Position numbers and translations under genes: made by a program. The notes beneath the pieces are model-generated. The model searched no databases, had not been told where the DNA came from, and was given only the letters and a program-made list of their open reading frames with translations. A stretch of 64,000 nt of DNA from Oceanirhabdus sp942490885 (GTDB lineage: Bacteria; Bacillota; Clostridia; Clostridiales; Clostridiaceae), in the NCBI GenBank assembly GCA_942490885.1, contig CALNYT010000002.1, positions 4,154,001 through 4,218,000 of the forward strand. The letters are read 5' to 3'. Positions 16,587 through 25,609 of the stretch are shown here, in pieces. Numbering within the stretch: position 1 is the first letter of the stretch; each line of letters begins with the position of its first letter.

Positions 16587-19028
16587 TTAGTCTATGGATT
16601 TATAATATGGAATTGGATACGGATTGCTATTATTCTTTTTATTCAAAAGAGCATTATAAAGAGCTGAACATAATTCTTCATAATCTATCTCTACATTTAA
16701 TTTTAGATATCCATTCTCTGTTTCAAGAATATTAAATCCTAATGAAAGTGCCACATATCCTTTCATTTCCTCTTCAATTTCTTCCTCATCTTTTGCATTT
16801 ACCTTGAAGATATCACTAATCTTGGCTATATCTTCATATCCAGTAAACTTGATCATAACTTTTGCTAAATCCACTCTATCAACTTTTTCATTTAATATTT
16901 CTTCAGTTATTTCCCCGTCGATTATTCCATAGAATTTTGCCATTTCTATATAATCTTTATCAGTAAGATCATAACCATTTTGTGGTGTTTCATTACCCTC
17001 ATCATCACTGATATGATTTTTTTCCATTTCTTTCGAATCCGCTTTAAGCATATTATATTCTCTATTATCTTCTACAACATAAGGTCTATATCCATATGCA
17101 TCAACTATTAATTTAATAACTTCTTTATTAGTAACTTCTTTATCTAGTTTAAAATCTCTAATATCCAGAAGTCCACTGTACGCTAATATTTCCAATTCCT
17201 TTTTAACTTTACTATTTTCTATTTCCTTAAAGAATGCTTCTGTATCTTCAATTATCTCTTCCCCATTGTAATTTAATATATCTCCATCAAAAGCATCAAA
17301 ATCTTTGAAAGCGTATATTTCTTCATTTCCCTTAATTTCATATACCAAATTTATTTTGTTGTCTTTATTTATAAATTTTAATTGCGGTTCGTATTTATCT
17401 CTAAATTTTTTTTCTATTGCTTTTTCTGAAAGCTTCTTCTCTGGAGAAACAAATTCTCCATCTTTATACCAATATTTATCAAAATTTGTTATAGAACCAT
17501 CTTTAGCATCAATACATACTCTTATACTGTTCTCATTAAAAGGAATTCCATTCTCCACTCTATTGAATGTATAATAATATCTTCTTTCCCGTGTAGGTTT
17601 GCCTTCTCTATCTGTATATATTTGTTTCTCAACATGGAAATCTAATTTTTTAACCTTATCACCATAATATTCTCCTATTATCTCTATCGCTTTTTTATAT
17701 CCTTCTTCCCATGTTACTGTAGCCTCAAATTCATCCTCATCGTTATAATATCTCATTCCATTTGAATTTCTTATATGGCTATATTGATTCATAGATTTAA
17801 TCTGTCCTGTCACAGAATCAATCAAAATGCCTACATTAGTTATTTTTACATACTCTTCTTTCTTCTCTTCGTTATCATCTTTATTTTGTTTAGTTATATC
17901 AATACTTGTCTTCTCATCATATGATTCTTCTTTTGAATAATCTAAATACCATATCTTTTCTTTTTCTCTATCATTAGAATCAAAATATGCATTTTGCAGT
18001 ATGAATTCTTCTCCAATGTTATCTTTAATAAATTCAAGAGCTATTTTTTCAACATCACTTTGAGTTAAATTCTCATCTAATTCTTTAAACTCTTTATACT
18101 TATTCAATATTTCTTCCATCTCTTTTTCAGTCAAGTCAATCTCTTTTTTCTCATTTTCTTTATTCTCATATTGGAAGAAAGCTTTTCCACTAGTTGCCTC
18201 AATATATACTCCATTATTCAATAGAATATCATATACCAATTTAATGTTTTTTAAATTCTCTTCATCTTGGAATCTATATTTATTCTTATACTTATTGTAT
18301 ACTAGATTAAAATCAATGCTATCAACAAATAAATTCTCTGCTTTTGATACTGGTATAGCCTTGTCTACTTTAGGAAATTGAGCATCCTCATCCCAATTTA
18401 TATTAAATCTTTTAACTTCACCAGAATACCCATCAATTGCGAAGAATATATTATTTTGTTCATAAGGAACCTCCTGATTTACTCTAACAAAGTTAAACGT
18501 ATATTCACCATAATTACCATTCAACGTCAGATTATCATTTGAAGTTATAACCTCACTTGCTTTATTTTTGCATATTTCTTTCATTTTATTTAAAGCAATT
18601 TCTTTTGCTTCACTGTATGAAATACTAGGTATTTCTGAACTTTCTTTACCATAATTATATTTTGACATACTTATTAAATTATCATTACTAGCATCAATTA
18701 TAGTATTAATATTAATATTTTCTTTTTCTCTTTGAAGTGACCAATTCACATTCCACAAAGATTTATCTGATATAATATTATTATTTAAATAAGCATTAGC
18801 TTTGTATTCCTCCGTAATTTCTATACCGAAAAATTCTTCTAAATATTTCTTGGATAAGTCTTTCACAATATTTTCTTTTATACCTTTATCCTGTTTTTGT
18901 GAAATTTTAGTTATCTTTACTTGTTCAGATTTTACCGTTGTATTAATATCCACTGCAAATGCATTGATAGTTATTCCTGCTATCATGGTAGCAGAAATTA
19001 TAAAAGAAATAATCTTCTTTTTATTCAT
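16587..19028 (-). CDS. Secreted YcdB/YcdC-like (PepSY-type) protein
   Basis: The 813-residue protein has a clear signal peptide (MNKKKIISFIISATMIAG, cleavage likely after AFA near residue 25). The body carries repeated PepSY/YcdB-type units: ALNKMKEI-type helices followed by strands such as FNFVRVNQEVPYEQNNIFFAIDGYSGEV, with a similar block about 300 residues later. The last 170 residues resemble S-layer-homology-like regions (EVIKLIVDAYGYRP, RVDLAKVMIKFTGY). It is exported and probably wall-associated. PepSY-type domains are thought to inhibit proteases, but the role here is not known. It is transcribed alone. Confidence 0.75.
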   Translation of the reverse strand: MNKKKIISFIISATMIAGITINAFAVDINTTVKSEQVKITKISQKQDKGIKENIVKDLSKKYLEEFFGIEITEEYKANAYLNNNIISDKSLWNVNWSLQREKENININTIIDASNDNLISMSKYNYGKESSEIPSISYSEAKEIALNKMKEICKNKASEVITSNDNLTLNGNYGEYTFNFVRVNQEVPYEQNNIFFAIDGYSGEVKRFNINWDEDAQFPKVDKAIPVSKAENLFVDSIDFNLVYNKYKNKYRFQDEENLKNIKLVYDILLNNGVYIEATSGKAFFQYENKENEKKEIDLTEKEMEEILNKYKEFKELDENLTQSDVEKIALEFIKDNIGEEFILQNAYFDSNDREKEKIWYLDYSKEESYDEKTSIDITKQNKDDNEEKKEEYVKITNVGILIDSVTGQIKSMNQYSHIRNSNGMRYYNDEDEFEATVTWEEGYKKAIEIIGEYYGDKVKKLDFHVEKQIYTDREGKPTRERRYYYTFNRVENGIPFNENSIRVCIDAKDGSITNFDKYWYKDGEFVSPEKKLSEKAIEKKFRDKYEPQLKFINKDNKINLVYEIKGNEEIYAFKDFDAFDGDILNYNGEEIIEDTEAFFKEIENSKVKKELEILAYSGLLDIRDFKLDKEVTNKEVIKLIVDAYGYRPYVVEDNREYNMLKADSKEMEKNHISDDEGNETPQNGYDLTDKDYIEMAKFYGIIDGEITEEILNEKVDRVDLAKVMIKFTGYEDIAKISDIFKVNAKDEEEIEEEMKGYVALSLGFNILETENGYLKLNVEIDYEELCSALYNALLNKKNNSNPYPIPYYKSID

Positions 19029-19208
19029 TTAAGCCCCTCCTATACCCATTTTATTAATATATGGGATTATTTTCTCTGTAATATATACGTACTCAAAAAT
19101 AAAAAAGTTATTATCTTTTTATTATTTTATACAAATTCCAGTACAAAAATTAATTTATTCAAATAATTTAATTTTATTTTTATACAAAACATTTATTAAT
19201 AAATAATA

Positions 19209-19267
19209 GCAAAAAAGAACAACGAACAAATCAGGTATCATTATTTGATCTTTGTTCTCTGTTCTTA
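19209..19267. repeat. Collapsed GAACAAA-arm element
   Basis: The left arm AAGAACAACGAACAAA and right arm TTTGTTCTCTGTTCTT remain, with only about 20 bases between them. The core seen at 16400-16584 is missing, as expected of an internally deleted copy. Confidence 0.5.
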
Positions 19268-19271
19268 ATAT

Positions 19272-19628
19272 TTATGATTCTTTATCAATTTTTCTTTCTG
19301 ATACTAATTTAATACCTGTACCAAGAATATTTTGGATAATAACCTCCCCAAACTCTATTGGGGCCTCTAACTCCAAGGAATACACTAAATCATACACCTT
19401 ATCCCAAAGTTCCTTTGATATTTCATCACTTGTTTTTACATGAATTTTATCAAAATACCCCATCTTTATTGGAATTTTAAATGCGAGTACTCTTTTTCCC
19501 TTTGCAAATTCTTCTTTTCCATATGCAGTACCTTTTTTACACAAATTTCCTTCCACACTTATATTTCCCTCATAGTCCTTAACCTTCAGCTCACATCCCA
19601 TAGTACATCTTTTACAATAAATTATCAT
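19272..19628 (-). CDS. DUF1667 cysteine-containing protein
   Basis: The 118-residue protein begins YCKRCTMGCELKV and continues GNLCKKGTAYGKEE, giving a four-cysteine cluster typical of DUF1667 and likely to bind metal. In other Firmicutes, DUF1667 genes follow FAD-dependent oxidoreductases linked to glycerol-3-phosphate metabolism. The same arrangement is seen here, 15 bp downstream of one. No glpK is present, so the substrate is open. Confidence 0.82.
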   Translation of the reverse strand: MIIYCKRCTMGCELKVKDYEGNISVEGNLCKKGTAYGKEEFAKGKRVLAFKIPIKMGYFDKIHVKTSDEISKELWDKVYDLVYSLELEAPIEFGEVIIQNILGTGIKLVSERKIDKES

Positions 19629-19643
19629 TTAGAAATCCCCCTA

Positions 19644-20924
19644 CTATTCTTTAACTTCATTAACTGATATATATATTTTATCCCCACTCTTATAATCAAA
19701 AAGAGATGCTTCTGAAAGATATATCCATTTAGTCTCACTAGGGGTAAATTCTTTCATAGACTCCTTATATATCAATTTATCAGCTAAGTGAATATTTATA
19801 GTGACATTTTCTTTCCTTCTTCTAACCTTTATTTTCAATGCATAGTTTTTCTTTGCATCAATATTTACATCCTTGAGTATTATTTCTTGTGGTATTGAAT
19901 ATTTAATATTCTTATCATGGGTTACCTCTATGGCAAATTGATCTTCACAAGTTTCTGTTGTTAGATATCTACATACTGATTTTACACAATCCTTAACTTC
20001 TTCTCTTATACTGTCAATATAATCATGTATGTGAAGCGCATTACCACAAACAAACACCCCTTTTCTTGATGTTTGAAAATCACTATTTATAATAGGTGAT
20101 TTAGTTTCAGTATTCATCTTTATGGCAGCTTTTTGTGGCAAATCATGTATAGGCTCCAATCCAACTGATAAAATCAAAGTATCACACTTAATAAATTTTT
20201 CGCTTCCTTCAATATATCTATTTTCGTCATCCACTTGCGCTATATAAACTCCTTGAAGTCTCTCAATACCATGTAAACTAATTACAGTATGTTTAAACTT
20301 TATTGGAATATTAAAATCACCAATACATCTATTATATACCTTTGCTGTCCCTCCAACATGATCTCTAAACTCAAATATTCCGAGTATATTACATCCTTCA
20401 ATTTTCAATTGCCTTGCCACAACCATTCCAATGTCTCTTGAGCCTAAAACCACAACATTTTTCCCTGGTATCACTCCCTGTTCATTTATGAACCTCTGTA
20501 CTGATCCAGCTGTAAAAACACCTGCAATTTTACTTCCTAAAATATTCATAGATCCTCTCGGTCTTTCCATCGCACCTGTTGTAAGTATTATAGCTCTCCC
20601 TATAATTTTCTCTATTCCTCTTTTCGAATTTACTGTAGATACTATATTTTCATCTGAAATATCATATACTGATGTATTTACCCAATACTCTATACTCAAT
20701 TCCTCTATTTTCTTTACCATCTTATGGACAAATTCTGTTCCTGTCAGTTCCTTATCAAATTCTCCTGTTCCAAAACCTGAATGAATGCATTGATTTAACA
20801 TTCCACCCAACTCTTTGTCTCTCTCTATAAGAAGTATACTTTCTAATCCCCTCTTTTTAGCTTGAGCCACTGCAAACATCCCTGCAGGTCCACCACCAAT
20901 TACTATCAAATCGTATGTTTTCAT
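19644..20924 (-). CDS. FAD-dependent NAD(P)H-type oxidoreductase
   Basis: The 426-residue flavoprotein has the FAD dinucleotide-binding motif LIVIGGGPAGMFAVAQA at the N-terminus, a second GxGxxG-like motif in VVVLGSRDIGMVVARQL (about 175), and the GVFVCGNALHIHDY segment near residue 305 that closes the FAD site. It belongs to the family paired with DUF1667 and glpA-like genes. The ATG at 20924 is preferred to an in-frame TTG because AAAGGAGGGG precedes it. The last 80 residues form a separate small domain. Substrate not determined. Confidence 0.85.
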   Translation of the reverse strand: MKTYDLIVIGGGPAGMFAVAQAKKRGLESILLIERDKELGGMLNQCIHSGFGTGEFDKELTGTEFVHKMVKKIEELSIEYWVNTSVYDISDENIVSTVNSKRGIEKIIGRAIILTTGAMERPRGSMNILGSKIAGVFTAGSVQRFINEQGVIPGKNVVVLGSRDIGMVVARQLKIEGCNILGIFEFRDHVGGTAKVYNRCIGDFNIPIKFKHTVISLHGIERLQGVYIAQVDDENRYIEGSEKFIKCDTLILSVGLEPIHDLPQKAAIKMNTETKSPIINSDFQTSRKGVFVCGNALHIHDYIDSIREEVKDCVKSVCRYLTTETCEDQFAIEVTHDKNIKYSIPQEIILKDVNIDAKKNYALKIKVRRRKENVTINIHLADKLIYKESMKEFTPSETKWIYLSEASLFDYKSGDKIYISVNEVKE

Positions 20925-21012
20925 AGACAACCCCTCCTTTTGAGAGTTATTAACTCAATATATCTTATTTTACCATAAAGATATTGATATACATCCCATA
21001 ATTCTCTTAAAA

Positions 21013-21054
21013 TAAAAAAAAAAGAAAGAACCTGATCTAATCAAGTTCTTTCTT
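21013..21054 (-). terminator. Terminator of tRNA-Trp
   Basis: The long stem AAGAAAGAACTTGAT / ATCAGGTTCTTTCTT (minus strand) is followed by a run of ten T directly after the tRNA. Confidence 0.9.
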
Positions 21055-21055
21055 A

Positions 21056-21129
21056 TGGCAGGGGTAGAAGGAATCGAACCCTCGACGATGGTTTTGGAGA
21101 CCATTGTTATACCGTTTAACTATACCCCT
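21056..21129 (-). tRNA. tRNA-Trp (anticodon CCA)
   Basis: The 74-nt gene begins AGGGGTA, has anticodon loop CTCCAAA (CCA), a TTCGATTC T-loop and an encoded CCA after discriminator G. It is a single-gene transcript ending at the adjacent hairpin. Confidence 0.95.
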
Positions 21130-21373
21130 AAGGACAGAACTTAGTATATCATGAAATTATCATATATGCAACACCTTTTAATTTTTTCGCAAAATTCATA
21201 ATATTATAATTATATATATTGATTATAAATCAAGTACTTGCAAGCTATCTTTTTCCGTTTCACTAACAACTTTTATCTTATTTCCTTAATTATGAGCTAT
21301 ATATTTTGTTGGATAATATATTACGATATGATAATATAAACTATGTATTAATTTTAATTTTTAGAGGTGTTTT
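21130..21373. other. Divergent intergenic region
   Basis: AT-rich spacer between tRNA-Trp and the HD-GYP gene. It must hold promoters for both, but I see no fold or repeat I can support. Confidence 0.4.
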
Positions 21374-22621
21374 ATGAATTATAATTTTGAAGAAGTTCTT
21401 ACTAGCATGTCTCTAGCACTTGATTTAGCAGAGATGAGTACTTTTGATGATAACCAAATTTTCGATCGTGAAACTAATATACATTATACTACAGAAAGTT
21501 TTCTGGATCACTCAAAGAAGACAACCTATATTGCTTTAGAATTATGCAAGGAATTAGAGTTGAATAAATATTTAGTAGAAGATATTTATTTAGCTTCATT
21601 AATACATGATATTGGAGCCATTGAAGCATTAGAGAAAAGCCATGCTTCGGAGGAGTTTATTTTAGGACATTGCATTACAGGATCTAATCTCTTACATGAT
21701 AAAATTTTTAATAATATTTCTGAAATTATTAGAAGTCACCACGAGAACTGGGATGGTTCCGGACCTTTGAATCTTAAAGGAAATTCTATACCAATAGGTA
21801 GTCAAATTATACGATTAGCAGATATATTGGCTATTAAATTTGCTACTAATTCACAAAAAACATTTGAAAGAGATTTAATTATTTCTTGGGTTAGTTCTAA
21901 AACTAATATAGTTTTTTCAAATACAATTACAGAAGCCTTTATGAATATTGCTTCAACTGATTCCTTCTGGTTAAACTTAACTAATGTTGCTAAAATACCT
22001 AGTTTGATTAAGAACATCTCTCCAAGAATTGCAAGAACACTTACAGTGGATGAACTTGAAATAATTGCTTATATTTTTTCTCAAATAGTAGATAAAAAAA
22101 GCCCTTTTACAGCCAAGCATTCTAGGGAGATTGCTGATCTTTCCTATAAAGTTTCAAAGTACATAGGTTTTAATGAACCAAAGTGTCAAAAAATGAAGCT
22201 CGCAGGTTTATTTCACGATATTGGCAAACTTGCGATTCCTTCAAAAATTCTAAATAAAAATGATTCTCTATCAAATTCAGAGTTTAATACAGTAAAGTCT
22301 CATGCCTACTATACAAACTTAATTTTATCACCTATAACAGGATTTGATGATGTTAGAGAGTGGGCTAGTAATCACCATGAAAAACTGAATGGCACCGGAT
22401 ACCCAAATAAACTAATATCTAAAGATCTTTCATTAGAATCACGAATATTAGCTGTATGTGATATTTATCAAGCATTAACAGAAGATAGACCATATCGTGA
22501 AGGTTTATCTCAAGACAATGCATTTAATATTTTAAAAGAAATGGCAAGTGATAATTTAATTTGTCTAAAAGCGGTTAAACTATTACATGAAGCTTTAACT
22601 ACTTTGGAGGTAAAAATATGA
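21374..22621 (+). CDS. Tandem HD-GYP phosphohydrolase
   Basis: The 415-residue cytoplasmic protein contains two HD-GYP-like domains. The first (about 50-160) shows LASLIHDIGAIEAL and HHENWDGSGPLNLKG; the second (about 255-400) shows KHSREIADLS, LAGLFHDIGKLAIP and NHHEKLNGTGYP. HD-GYP enzymes hydrolyse cyclic dinucleotides. The second domain keeps the HD pair and a GTGYP signature, while the first has GSGP, so only one may be fully active. No sensor or receiver domain is attached. The stop overlaps the tsaE start (ATGA), so it is co-translated with the tRNA modification genes. Confidence 0.85.
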   Translation: MNYNFEEVLTSMSLALDLAEMSTFDDNQIFDRETNIHYTTESFLDHSKKTTYIALELCKELELNKYLVEDIYLASLIHDIGAIEALEKSHASEEFILGHCITGSNLLHDKIFNNISEIIRSHHENWDGSGPLNLKGNSIPIGSQIIRLADILAIKFATNSQKTFERDLIISWVSSKTNIVFSNTITEAFMNIASTDSFWLNLTNVAKIPSLIKNISPRIARTLTVDELEIIAYIFSQIVDKKSPFTAKHSREIADLSYKVSKYIGFNEPKCQKMKLAGLFHDIGKLAIPSKILNKNDSLSNSEFNTVKSHAYYTNLILSPITGFDDVREWASNHHEKLNGTGYPNKLISKDLSLESRILAVCDIYQALTEDRPYREGLSQDNAFNILKEMASDNLICLKAVKLLHEALTTLEVKI

Positions 22622-23079
22622 AGTTATTAGTTAATTCTGTAGAACAAACTTTTGATATTGGCAAACAAATAGGTGAAAAGGTTTCACCTGGAGATATTAT
22701 ATGTCTTGAAGGAGATTTAGGTACCGGAAAAACTCATCTAACAAAAGGTATAGCCTCCGGTTTAAGTATAGATGAACATATTACAAGTCCAACTTTCAAT
22801 ATTGTAAATGAATATACTGAAGGTAGATTGAAATTATACCATTTTGATGTTTATAGAGTATATGATCCAGATGAAATTGCCGCTATAGGCTTCGATGAAT
22901 ATATATTTAGCAATGGTGTGAGTGTTATTGAGTGGGCAAATTATATAGATGAATTAATACCTCCTTCCGCTCTTTACATAAAGATTTCTAAAGATCTTAC
23001 ACAAGGAGAAAATTTTAGAGAGATACAATTTCAATACTCTGATACAAGATATGATTATATAAAGGAGATTACCCTATGA
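22618..23079 (+). CDS. tsaE: tRNA t6A biosynthesis ATPase TsaE
   Basis: This 153-residue P-loop protein has the Walker A GDLGTGKTHLTKG (about 33) and the family block SPTFNIVNEYTEGRLKLYHFD-like segment. It works with TsaB and TsaD in making N6-threonylcarbamoyladenosine at tRNA position 37. It overlaps both neighbours by 4 bases (ATGA), forming HD-GYP-tsaE-tsaB-rimI. tsaD is not in the window. Confidence 0.95.
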   Translation: MKLLVNSVEQTFDIGKQIGEKVSPGDIICLEGDLGTGKTHLTKGIASGLSIDEHITSPTFNIVNEYTEGRLKLYHFDVYRVYDPDEIAAIGFDEYIFSNGVSVIEWANYIDELIPPSALYIKISKDLTQGENFREIQFQYSDTRYDYIKEITL

Positions 23080-23789
23080 AAATTTTAAGCATAGATACAT
23101 CTACTCAATGCGCTTCTTGTGCATTAATAGATGATACTCGTCTGCTCGGTGAAATTACTTTTAATTATAAAAAACAACACTCAGTTATTATGATGAATAT
23201 AATCCATAACCTTCTTTCTAACTGCGGTTTAACATTACAGGATGTAGATGGCTTTGTTGTTTCTAAAGGCCCTGGTTCTTTTACCGGTCTAAGAATTGGA
23301 ATGTCCACTATAAAAGGATTAAGTCATGGTTCAAAAAAACCATTCGTTAGTATTTCAACTTTAGATTCACTTGCATTTAACCTTTCTCATAGCAATGGAA
23401 TAATCTGCTCAATAATAGACGCTCTTAGAGATAATGTTTATTATGGAATATACAGATTCGATTCTCATGGGAACATGATAAAAATTGAAGATGTATCAAG
23501 ATCATCGCTCGATACTCTTCTACAAAAACTTAATTCTCATGAAGATAAAGTAACTTTCATCGGTGATTGCACTGAGAAATTTAAGGAAAGGATCCTTAAT
23601 TCAAGCCAAAACTTTGTTATTGCGTCAAACAATAACAATATAGTTAGAGCATCCTCTTTAGCATTCATAGGGCGTGAGTTTTTAGAAAAAGGAGCTTATG
23701 ATAATTTATATGATAGTTCACCTATTTACCTTATAAAATCTCAAGCCGAAAGAGAATACGAAGAAAAAATTGGAAGTGAAATTTTATGA
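23076..23789 (+). CDS. tsaB: tRNA t6A biosynthesis protein TsaB
   Basis: This 237-residue ASKHA-fold protein begins ILSIDTSTQCASCAL and has SKGPGSFTGLRIGMSTIKGL near residue 63, both diagnostic of TsaB. It is the scaffold partner of TsaD in t6A synthesis. It overlaps tsaE and rimI by 4 bases each. Confidence 0.95.
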   Translation: MKILSIDTSTQCASCALIDDTRLLGEITFNYKKQHSVIMMNIIHNLLSNCGLTLQDVDGFVVSKGPGSFTGLRIGMSTIKGLSHGSKKPFVSISTLDSLAFNLSHSNGIICSIIDALRDNVYYGIYRFDSHGNMIKIEDVSRSSLDTLLQKLNSHEDKVTFIGDCTEKFKERILNSSQNFVIASNNNNIVRASSLAFIGREFLEKGAYDNLYDSSPIYLIKSQAEREYEEKIGSEIL

Positions 23790-24238
23790 ATAATATAATT
23801 GTTTCAGAAATGAAATTAGAACATATTGATGAAGTATACAATATTTTTATTAATAGTCTTAAAGTAAAGTGGTCTATTGAAGATTTTAAAAAAGAATTGG
23901 AAAATAGACTTGCAAAATATTTTGTGGCTTTACAAAATGGTAAAGTAGTGGGTTTTGGTGGAATGTGGGTTATTTTAGATGAAGCACATATAACCAATGT
24001 AGCCGTACACCCTAATCACCGCCGCAGCGGAATTGGAATTTCAATATTTAAAGAAATGTACAAATTCTGTGCCGATAATAATATTATAGGTATTACTTTA
24101 GAGGTTAGAGAAAATAATTTAGTTGCTCAAAACTTCTATAAAAATTTAGGCTTCTCAGTTGAAGGCAGACGAAAAAGATATTACCAGGATACTGGGGAAG
24201 ATGCAATAATTATGTGGAACAGGGCTTTAAAAGCATAG
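23786..24238 (+). CDS. rimI: Ribosomal-protein-alanine N-acetyltransferase RimI
   Basis: The 150-residue GNAT enzyme has the acetyl-CoA loop VHPNHRRSGIGISIFKEM (about 72-89), followed by LEVRENNLVAQNFYKNLGF. Its position right after tsaB is the standard RimI context. RimI acetylates the N-terminus of ribosomal protein S18. The transcript ends in the palindromic element that follows at once. Confidence 0.92.
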   Translation: MNNIIVSEMKLEHIDEVYNIFINSLKVKWSIEDFKKELENRLAKYFVALQNGKVVGFGGMWVILDEAHITNVAVHPNHRRSGIGISIFKEMYKFCADNNIIGITLEVRENNLVAQNFYKNLGFSVEGRRKRYYQDTGEDAIIMWNRALKA

Positions 24239-24468
24239 TTGAGAGTTGAGAACGCAGGATGGTTCTGTCTTAAGACAGAACCTATATTTTATTGGTTATA
24301 AAACAATAGGTTCTTACTCGTTTCTCTTTGGTGAAACATTGTACTTGAAATACAATATTTTATTCAAAGATAAAATCAGTAAAAACCTATTGTCTAAAGA
24401 CCTATAAGATGTAGTTTCTGCTCAAAGAGCAGAAATAACCTTCGTTCTCCACTCTCAACTCTCAACTT
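24238..24468. repeat. Complete GTTGAGA-arm palindromic element
   Basis: The 231-bp element lies between convergent rimI and ribU. The arms are GTTGAGAGTTGAGAACG and its near reverse complement. Inner hairpins include GGTTCTGTCTTAAGACAGAA with a T-rich tail, ATTTCTGCTC/GAGCAGAAAT-like, and a central pairing AAACAATAGGTTCTTACTC with AAAAACCTATTG. It can act as a two-way terminator. Confidence 0.7.
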
Positions 24469-24472
24469 GTTT

Positions 24473-25087
24473 TTATATTTGTACCGCTTTGCTCGCTTCT
24501 CTTCTCAAAAACACAGCTATTGGCTTATAAACTAAAACTGTAACAAAGGAAGTAATTATTCCTTTAATAATATTGAAAGGCACTATAGCTAAAAGTATAT
24601 ATCCCCAAAAATTCTTAATTGCTGGGTTAACTGCTCTTCCAACTTCAACAAATGCATTCATATCCCATCCCATTACCTTTGAATATAGTGGTAATAAAAT
24701 ATAATAGTTTGTTAATGCTCCTACAATAGCCATAAATATAGTTCCAATCACTAGACCTATAATTGCACCTTTCATTGTTCTCTTTCTTTTATAGATAACT
24801 GATGCAACTCCTACTAAAGATGCTCCTACAATAAAGTTAGCAAACTCTCCTACCCATAAAGTTTGACCAGCCATAAGCCCATGTATAATATTTTTTACTA
24901 ATACAACTAATACTCCCGCTACTGGACCAAATGCAAATCCGCCTATAAGCGCAGGTACATCACTTATATCAATTTTAAGAAACTCTGGAAAAAATATTGT
25001 TAGCGGAAAATCAATAAGCTGTAATATTACAGCCATAGCTGCTAAAATTGAAACCTTCATTAAAACACTTAAACTCATTTTTCTCAT
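24473..25087 (-). CDS. ribU: Riboflavin ECF transporter substrate-binding protein
   Basis: The 204-residue protein has five or six membrane helices and the S-component layout of RibU. ISDVPALIGGFAFGPVAGVLVVLVKN near residue 43 is typical. It binds riboflavin and works with the shared EcfA/A'/T energising module, which is encoded elsewhere. The FMN riboswitch and terminator directly upstream confirm the riboflavin assignment. ATG follows GGGGAGG. Confidence 0.93.
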   Translation of the reverse strand: MRKMSLSVLMKVSILAAMAVILQLIDFPLTIFFPEFLKIDISDVPALIGGFAFGPVAGVLVVLVKNIIHGLMAGQTLWVGEFANFIVGASLVGVASVIYKRKRTMKGAIIGLVIGTIFMAIVGALTNYYILLPLYSKVMGWDMNAFVEVGRAVNPAIKNFWGYILLAIVPFNIIKGIITSFVTVLVYKPIAVFLRREASKAVQI

Positions 25088-25125
25088 AAAAAAACCTCCC
25101 CTAATAAGATTTAACCCTTCAAGGA

Positions 25126-25158
25126 AGAAAAAAAGCCCGACAAATAAATGTCAGGGCG
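25126..25158 (-). terminator. Riboswitch-controlled terminator
   Basis: The minus strand reads GCCCTGACA, a loop, TGTCGGGC, then seven T. It lies between the FMN aptamer and ribU, so FMN binding should favour premature termination. Confidence 0.8.
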
Positions 25159-25164
25159 TTAGCT

Positions 25165-25288
25165 TCTATTTCTTCTCTCTTCTTTCATCCAGACTATAAC
25201 TGTCGGCTTCGGATTTTAACCGAATCAACCAAAACACTTGGCTCGCGGGCTTTACCGCCGGTGGGGAATCACACCCCGCCCTGAAGAG
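25165..25288 (-). promoter_or_regulatory. FMN riboswitch (RFN element)
   Basis: The conserved RFN blocks are present in order on the minus strand: CTTCAGGGCGGGGTG, CACCGGCGGTAAAGCCCGCG, AGCC with GTTTTGGTTGATTCGG, AATCCGAAGCCGACAG and AGTCTGGATG. It precedes ribU. Confidence 0.95.
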
Positions 25289-25303
25289 TATTTAATTAAC
25301 TTT

Positions 25304-25332
25304 ATTATACAATAAAATTTTTCAATCTGCAA
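25304..25332 (-). promoter_or_regulatory. Likely sigma-A promoter of ribU
   Basis: TTGCAG, a 17-base spacer and TATAAT (minus strand) place the transcription start about 10 bases before the first aptamer block. Confidence 0.7.
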
Positions 25333-25367
25333 TGAAAAATCCAGACAAGCAAAATATACTTTTAAAA

Positions 25368-25606
25368 GAAGTTGAGAGTTGAGAACGACGGATGGTTCTG
25401 ACTAAAGTCAGAACCTACATTTTATCATTCTTTAGAACAAGATATTATAACTCAGTTTATATAAATATAAACTATTGTATTTCAAGTACAATGTTTCATC
25501 ACAGATGAAACGAGTAAAACCGCTTTGTCCAAGTACCAATAATACTAAAATTTCTCAGAGAGAAATGTCCATCGTTCTCAATTCTCCATTCTCCACTCTC
25601 CACTTC
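25368..25606. repeat. Complete GTTGAGA-arm palindromic element
   Basis: The roughly 239-bp element lies between the ribU promoter and the tex stop codon. Arms: GAAGTTGAGAGTTGAGAAC and a TTCTCCACTCTCCACTTC-type end. Inner hairpins: GGTTCTGACTAAAGTCAGAA, GTTTCATCACAGATGAAAC, ATTTCTCAGAGAGAAAT and TTTATATAAATATAAA. Confidence 0.7.
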
Positions 25607-25609
25607 TTT

